Positions 59,757-64,000 of a DNA stretch of 64,000 nucleotides are shown here, one piece after another (positions within the stretch are counted from its first letter, which is position 1; each line of letters starts with the position of its first letter). The position numbers were made by a program, and so were the translations under genes. The notes below the pieces were generated by a model. That model worked only from the letters and a program-made list of their open reading frames with translations. It was not told where the DNA came from and searched no databases. Source of the DNA: CAIKMD01 sp036501365 (GTDB lineage Bacteria; Pseudomonadota; Alphaproteobacteria; ATCC43930; CGMCC-115725); NCBI GenBank assembly GCA_036501365.1, contig DASYAL010000052.1, positions 1 through 64,000 on the forward strand. Direction: 5' to 3'.

Positions 59757-60944
59757 CTAAACATCAGCGTACATCCGGCCGCGATTGAAGAGGCGCTTCG
59801 GATCGAAGCTTTCCTTGATGCGCACCGACAGCGCCGCGACCTCGCGCGGTTGCGGCTGGAATACCGGCACCGCGGCGCGTAGCGCGTCAGCGGCGCGGAT
59901 GAGGGTCGCGTGGCCATCGCCGAGCGCGGCGCGGATCGCGGCCGCGCCGCCATCCTCCGCGCGCGCGACGGCGAGCCAGACGAGGCCGCCGCCCCAATCG
60001 AGAAACCAGCGCAGATCGAGCGCTTTCTGCAACGTGACCAGCAGTGCCGGCGCCGCGCTCGGTGCGATCGAGGCGCGCCACACCGCGCGCCCGGCATCCG
60101 CTGCAAAAGGCGCGGCATCGCGGATCTCACGCCACAGCGCGAGCGAGGCGGCGTCGCTCAGAATCTCGGCGTCGCCGAAAGAGGCGAGCTCGCGGCGCAG
60201 CGCGGTCGCTCGCGCCTCGACCGACGGCACCGGGCCTTCGACACGGGCGAGCGTCATCGCTTTGCCGCCCGGCACGACACCCGCCGGCAGATGCGCCGCG
60301 CCGGTCAGCTCATGCGACGAATTGAGCGCTTGCGTCATCGCCGCGACGGCGTGCATCGCCTCAAGGCCGAAGAGCACCACCGTGCGGGTCGCCTCGGGCC
60401 GCGGCAGCACCTTGACGCTGACTTCGGTGAGCGCCGCGAGCGTGCCGTAAGAGCCCGCCATCAATTTGCAGAGGTCATAGCCGGTGACGTTCTTGACGAC
60501 ACGGCCGCCGGCCTTGAACGCCTCGCCGCGGCCGCTCACCGCTTTGAGGCCGAGGAAATGATCGCGTGCCGCGCCCTGGCGGATGCGCCGCGGCCCGGCG
60601 AGGTTGCAGGCGAGCGCGCCGCCCAGCGTCGGCGCCTGGTCCCGCGTGCCGTAAAGCGCGCGCCAGTCGCCCGGCTCGAAAGCGAGCATCTGCCGCGCGC
60701 CGTCGAGCGCCGCCTCGATCTCCGCAAGCGGCGTCGCCGCGCCTGCGGTCAGCACCAGCTCGGCCGGCTCGTAATCGCGGATGCCCGAGAACGCACCGAG
60801 ATCCAGTACATGCGGCATCTGCAGCGGCCGTCCCAGGCCGCGCTTGCTGCCGCCGGCGATCAGCTCCAGCGGCTCCTCGGCGGCAACCGCCTGCTGGACG
60901 ACGGCGACGAGATCGCTTTCGTCCGAAGGGCGGAAGTGAGTCAT
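59757..60944 (-). CDS. glcE: glycolate oxidase FAD-binding subunit GlcE
   Basis: The 395 residues carry an FAD_binding_4 domain: LELIAGGSKRGLGRPLQ near the start, the pair of TLGGALACNLAGPRRIRQG and VVKNVTGYDLCKLMAGSYGTLAALTE. These mark the PCMH-type flavoenzyme fold. GlcE is a shorter paralogue of GlcD and works with it in the complex that oxidises glycolate to glyoxylate. Confidence 0.92.
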   Translation of the reverse strand: MTHFRPSDESDLVAVVQQAVAAEEPLELIAGGSKRGLGRPLQMPHVLDLGAFSGIRDYEPAELVLTAGAATPLAEIEAALDGARQMLAFEPGDWRALYGTRDQAPTLGGALACNLAGPRRIRQGAARDHFLGLKAVSGRGEAFKAGGRVVKNVTGYDLCKLMAGSYGTLAALTEVSVKVLPRPEATRTVVLFGLEAMHAVAAMTQALNSSHELTGAAHLPAGVVPGGKAMTLARVEGPVPSVEARATALRRELASFGDAEILSDAASLALWREIRDAAPFAADAGRAVWRASIAPSAAPALLVTLQKALDLRWFLDWGGGLVWLAVARAEDGGAAAIRAALGDGHATLIRAADALRAAVPVFQPQPREVAALSVRIKESFDPKRLFNRGRMYADV

Positions 60945-60981
60945 GCGGCGAAATTCTTCGCCAGCCGTCCCCCCACCCTAG

Positions 60982-61051
60982 CCCTCTCCCTCAAGGGGGG
61001 AGGGAATTGAGATGCCGCACTCTCTTCTCCCTCCCCCTTGAAGGGGGAGAG
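60982..61051. repeat. CCCTCTCCC/GGGGGAGAG palindromic element between glcD and glcE
   Basis: CCCTCTCCCTCAAGGGG and its counterpart CCTTGAAGGGGGAGAG form nested inverted repeats in the gap between glcD and glcE. The element is of the intergenic palindrome type and could form a hairpin in the glc transcript. Confidence 0.75.
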
Positions 61052-61089
61052 TTGGGGAGGAGGAGGCTGTTTCGAAAGTTGCGATCTCA

Positions 61090-62577
61090 CTACAGCCGCT
61101 CGATGCCGGGATGCGGGAGCTCGCCACGATGGACATGGAGATGGCCGAGCTCGGCGCAGCGATGCAGCTCCGGGAATTGCTTGCCCGGGTTGAGCAACCC
61201 ATCGGGATCGAAGGCGCATTTGACGCGCAGCTGCTGCTCGAGATCGGCGGCACCGAACATCGTGCCCATGAGGTCGCGCTTCTCGACGCCGACACCATGC
61301 TCGCCGGTCAACACGCCGCCAACCTCGACGCAATAGCGCAGGATGTCGGCGCCGCAGGCCTCGGCGGCTTCGAGCTCGCCCGGCTTGTTGGCGTCGTAGA
61401 GGATCAGCGGATGGAGATTGCCGTCGCCGGCATGAAAGACGTTGGCGACGCGCAAGCCATGCTGCGCGGCGAGCGCGCTCATCCGCGTCAGCACGTCGGG
61501 CAGGCGCTTGCGCGGGATCGTCGGATCGACGCAGTAGTAGTCGGGCGAAATCCGCCCCACCGCCGGAAACGCCGCCTTGCGCCCGGCCCAGAAGATCAGC
61601 CGCTCCGCCTCATTGTTTGATATGCGGAGCGAAACCGCTCCGCAGTCGCGCGCAATTTCCTCGACGCGCGCGATCAGGTGGTCGACTTCGGCCGGCGGCC
61701 CGTCGAGCTCGACGATCAGCAGCGCTTCGACATCCAAAGGATAGCCGGCATGGACGAAAGCCTCGACCGCGTGGATCGCCGGCTTATCCATCATCTCCAT
61801 GCCGCCCGGGATGATGCCGGCGGCGATGATCGCGGCAACGCAAGCGCCGGCGCTCTCATTCGAGGGGAAGCCGATCAACACGGCGCGCGCCGCCTCCGGC
61901 TTCTTCAGGATGCGCACCGTCACTTCGGTGACGACGCCGAGCAAGCCTTCCGAGCCGATCATCAGCCCCAAGAGATCATAGCCCTCGGCATCGAGATGCT
62001 TGCCGCCGAGGCGCAGCACCTCGCCGCTCATCAGCACCAGCTCGATGCCGAGCACGTTGTTGGTGGTGAGGCCGTATTTGAGGCAATGCACCCCGCCCGA
62101 ATTCTCGGCGACATTGCCGCCGATGGTGCAGGCGATCTGGCTCGACGGATCGGGCGCGTAATAGAAGCCGGCGCCCTGCACCGCCTGGGTGATGCCGAGA
62201 TTGGTGACGCCCGGCTGCACCACGGCGCAGCGATTGGCGTAATCGATCTCCAAGACGCGATTGAATTTGCCCAGGCCAAGAACGATACCGTCGGCGAGCG
62301 GCAACGCGCCGCCCGAGAGCGAGGTGCCGGCACCGCGCGGCACGACCTTGATCCCCTCGGCTTGGCAGTAGCGGAGGATGCGCGCGACTTCTTCCGTCGA
62401 CGACGGAAGGACGACGAGCAGCGGCAATTGGCGATAGGCGGTCAGCCCATCGGTTTCGTAAGCGCGGCGCTCTTCCTCGGGCAGGATGACGGCCTCGGCG
62501 ACGACGATACGCCGGAGCGCAGCGGCGATCTCGGCGCGGCGGGCGATGATGGCTTGATCGGGCGGAGGCATCAGCAT
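61090..62577 (-). CDS. glcD: glycolate oxidase FAD-linked subunit GlcD
   Basis: This 495-residue protein has a strong ribosome site (AGGAGGTGA, five bases before the ATG at 62577). The FAD part shows KVVPRGAGTSLSGGALPLADG and IGGNVAENSGGVHCLKYGLT, the cap domain follows, and the C-terminal DGNLHPLILYD and GGVLTGEHGVGVEKRD are conserved. GlcD is the catalytic subunit for glycolate or D-lactate. The glcE and glcF genes follow on the same strand. Confidence 0.94.
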   Translation of the reverse strand: MLMPPPDQAIIARRAEIAAALRRIVVAEAVILPEEERRAYETDGLTAYRQLPLLVVLPSSTEEVARILRYCQAEGIKVVPRGAGTSLSGGALPLADGIVLGLGKFNRVLEIDYANRCAVVQPGVTNLGITQAVQGAGFYYAPDPSSQIACTIGGNVAENSGGVHCLKYGLTTNNVLGIELVLMSGEVLRLGGKHLDAEGYDLLGLMIGSEGLLGVVTEVTVRILKKPEAARAVLIGFPSNESAGACVAAIIAAGIIPGGMEMMDKPAIHAVEAFVHAGYPLDVEALLIVELDGPPAEVDHLIARVEEIARDCGAVSLRISNNEAERLIFWAGRKAAFPAVGRISPDYYCVDPTIPRKRLPDVLTRMSALAAQHGLRVANVFHAGDGNLHPLILYDANKPGELEAAEACGADILRYCVEVGGVLTGEHGVGVEKRDLMGTMFGAADLEQQLRVKCAFDPDGLLNPGKQFPELHRCAELGHLHVHRGELPHPGIERL

Positions 62578-62617
62578 CGATCACCTCCTGCCGCGCCGGC
62601 GCGCGGCGGCGCCGCGC

Positions 62618-62743
62618 TCAGCCCTGGCGGGCCTTGAACCGCGGGTTGGTCTTGTTGATGACGTAGGTGCGGCCTTTGCGCCGCACGATCTTGCAGTTCT
62701 TGTCGCGCTTTTTCAGCGTTTTCAATGAGTTGGAAATTTTCAT
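62618..62743 (-). CDS. rpmJ: 50S ribosomal protein L36
   Basis: This 41-residue basic protein starts MKISNSLKTLKKRDKNCKIV and ends YVINKTNPRFKARQG, which is the longer L36 paralogue form (single Cys, no full zinc set). It is part of the large ribosomal subunit. AAGG lies seven bases before the ATG, and a consensus promoter stands 24 bases further up. glcD starts 41 bases downstream of the stop on the same strand. Confidence 0.95.
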   Translation of the reverse strand: MKISNSLKTLKKRDKNCKIVRRKGRTYVINKTNPRFKARQG

Positions 62744-62766
62744 GATCTGACCTTCGAAGCCGCGAG

Positions 62767-62795
62767 ACCATAGGGAAGAGGCCCGGCACTGTCAA
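62767..62795 (-). promoter_or_regulatory. rpmJ promoter
   Basis: On the minus strand TTGACA (62795-62790) and TATGGT (62772-62767) are separated by exactly 17 bases. Transcription would start a few bases downstream and give a short leader before rpmJ; read-through could also supply glcDEF. Confidence 0.7.
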
Positions 62796-62912
62796 CGGGA
62801 AGCGGCGCGGCGGTAGGATGCGGCCATGCGTTTCGCGCTCGTTTCCTCGCCGCGCGGCGTCACGTGCAGCTTCCGCCTGACGAGCCGCGCGCTCTAGTCG
62901 CGCGCCGCTGCG

Positions 62913-63890
62913 CTACGGCTTCGGCACATAGGCCTCGGTGTAGAGCTTGGCCATGTCCGGCGGCGTGTCGGTGAGCTTCAGATCGGTGAAGGCCTGCTTC
63001 AGCGTCGTGATCCCTTCCGCGTCGAACTTGCAGGTCTTGGTGTACATGCTGAGCGTCAGATCGTAGTCCTTCGCCTCGACCGCCTCAGAATAGCCGGTGA
63101 GCTTGGCTTTGATCTTCACCGTCTCTTCCCTGTGCGAGCGCATATAGTCGAGCGTCTCGAGCCAAGCGGCGAGGAAGGCGCGGATCGCAGCGGGATCGCT
63201 GGCGACGAGCTTGTTCGAGGCGAAGAGCGTGCCGGAGACGGCGCTGCCCTGGAATTCGGTGACCGGAATCAGCAGCCGGCCGGCCCCCTTTTCCGCCATG
63301 CTGTAGAACAGCGCCGCTTCGCCGACATCGCCGTCGATCTGATGGGCGCGGAAGCCGGCGATGATGCCGGCTGCGGCGTTGCCGATCGCGACGCGGGTCA
63401 TGCCCTCGGGACCCCAGCTTTGCTTGATCGAGAGCTGCTTGGCGAGCCAGTCGGTGAGCGAGCCCGGGCTCGAGACGCCCATGATCTTGCCCTTGAGGTC
63501 CTTGGCCGACTTGGCCGGAGAATCCTCCGGCACGCCGACGCCGAGGAACGGAAAGGTCGAAGCGGATTCGCACACCGCGATCATCGGATCGCCTTTCGCG
63601 ATAAAGGCCATCTCGGTGCCGGCGCCATCGCCGATGTCGATCGCGCCCGCGGCCATGGCCTGAGCCATTTTCGCGCCGCCGGTGAAGTCGACGATCTTCA
63701 CATCGAGGCCGTGCTTTTTGAAGATGCCGGCGTCGTAGCCGATGTTCACCGGGATGATCGGATCGGCGTTGGCCGAGGCCTTGCCGACGGTCAGCGTCGT
63801 GTCGGCCTGCGCGACCGACCCGCACGCGAACGCGGCGAGGGCGAGCGCCGCGGCCGCAAAACTCCCTGCGCGGAATGCGTTCCTGTTCAT
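62913..63890 (-). CDS. ABC transporter substrate-binding protein, NMT1/SsuA type
   Basis: From the ATG at 63890 (GGGAGG five bases upstream) the protein has 325 residues with a Sec signal peptide (cleavage after AQA near 29). The fold is that of the NMT1/TauA/SsuA group: NIGYDAGIFKKHGLDVKIVDF, GGAKMAQAMAAGAIDIGDGAG and PGSLTDWLAKQL. Such receptors bind sulfonates, nitriles, thiamine precursors or similar compounds. The permease and ATPase would lie outside the window to the right, if present. The remaining 63891-64000 shows no gene. Confidence 0.88.
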   Translation of the reverse strand: MNRNAFRAGSFAAAALALAAFACGSVAQADTTLTVGKASANADPIIPVNIGYDAGIFKKHGLDVKIVDFTGGAKMAQAMAAGAIDIGDGAGTEMAFIAKGDPMIAVCESASTFPFLGVGVPEDSPAKSAKDLKGKIMGVSSPGSLTDWLAKQLSIKQSWGPEGMTRVAIGNAAAGIIAGFRAHQIDGDVGEAALFYSMAEKGAGRLLIPVTEFQGSAVSGTLFASNKLVASDPAAIRAFLAAWLETLDYMRSHREETVKIKAKLTGYSEAVEAKDYDLTLSMYTKTCKFDAEGITTLKQAFTDLKLTDTPPDMAKLYTEAYVPKP

Positions 63891-64000
63891 GTTTTCCTCC
63901 CTTGCCGGCATTCTTCAGCCGGGCGCTTGGCGGGCGGCTTTTTATGGCATCGTCACTCGCCCACCGATCGGTGCCGATCCTATCATGGATTTTGGCGGCG

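Overview
The window comes from a GC-rich alphaproteobacterial chromosome, probably a soil Rhodospirillales or Rhizobiales relative. The lineage call rests on four things seen here: a two-piece (circularly permuted) tmRNA gene next to an alpha-type SspB; GapR (DUF2312), DUF1244, DUF4169 and ribbon-helix-helix small proteins; the order mreB-mreC-mreD-mrdA-rodA beside leuA, ilvC, ilvN, ilvB, miaA, serB, degP, hflC, hflK and apbC; and class I and class II fumarases.

Layout. 1-12 kb is accessory. It holds the 5' end of a peptide-type ABC permease divergent from its likely solute-binding protein, a luciferase-like monooxygenase, an EmrA/EmrB efflux pair, small basic proteins (DUF3175, DUF6496), a frameshifted YraQ-type permease with a Cys-rich GDCCVxC-like protein and a methyltransferase, and several decayed gene fragments (ABC-F ATPase, UvrD-like helicase, pyrophosphatase, tyrosine recombinase). 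12.3-31 kb is core: tRNA-Lys, the cell-shape operon, branched-chain amino acid synthesis, MiaA, SerB, the DegP/HflKC membrane protease group and the ApbC iron-sulfur carrier. 31-40 kb is mixed: an orphan amino-acid-type binding protein, a TetR plus MGT-type glycosyltransferase cassette with a perfect operator palindrome, a frameshifted CgeB-like glycosyltransferase, ThyX, a Rieske oxygenase and an orphan iron-type double permease. 40-49 kb holds ssrA-sspB, fumA, an ECF sigma/anti-sigma/periplasmic-sensor cassette, fumC with two small companions, a macro-domain protein, GapR and DUF1244. 49-64 kb holds N-formylglutamate amidohydrolase, glycerate kinase-pyruvate kinase, a DUF1800-DUF1501 export pair, a second Rieske oxygenase, a GT2-TVP38 pair, glycolate oxidase (glcD, glcE, glcF), ribosomal protein L36 and an NMT1-type binding protein.

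How the genes work together. ssrA and sspB sit side by side, so the tag and the adaptor that carries tagged proteins to ClpXP are linked. glcDEF, glycerate kinase and pyruvate kinase could form part of a glycolate-glyoxylate-glycerate-pyruvate route; this is inferred from co-location only. Intergenic regions carry many dispersed inverted repeats, including a pair of roughly 130-nt three-hairpin elements that each supply the stop codon of the minus-strand gene beside them. Three coding regions (ABC-F remnant, YraQ permease, CgeB-like glycosyltransferase) show single-base frameshifts that may be real decay or assembly errors. No CRISPR array, intact insertion sequence or rRNA gene was seen.
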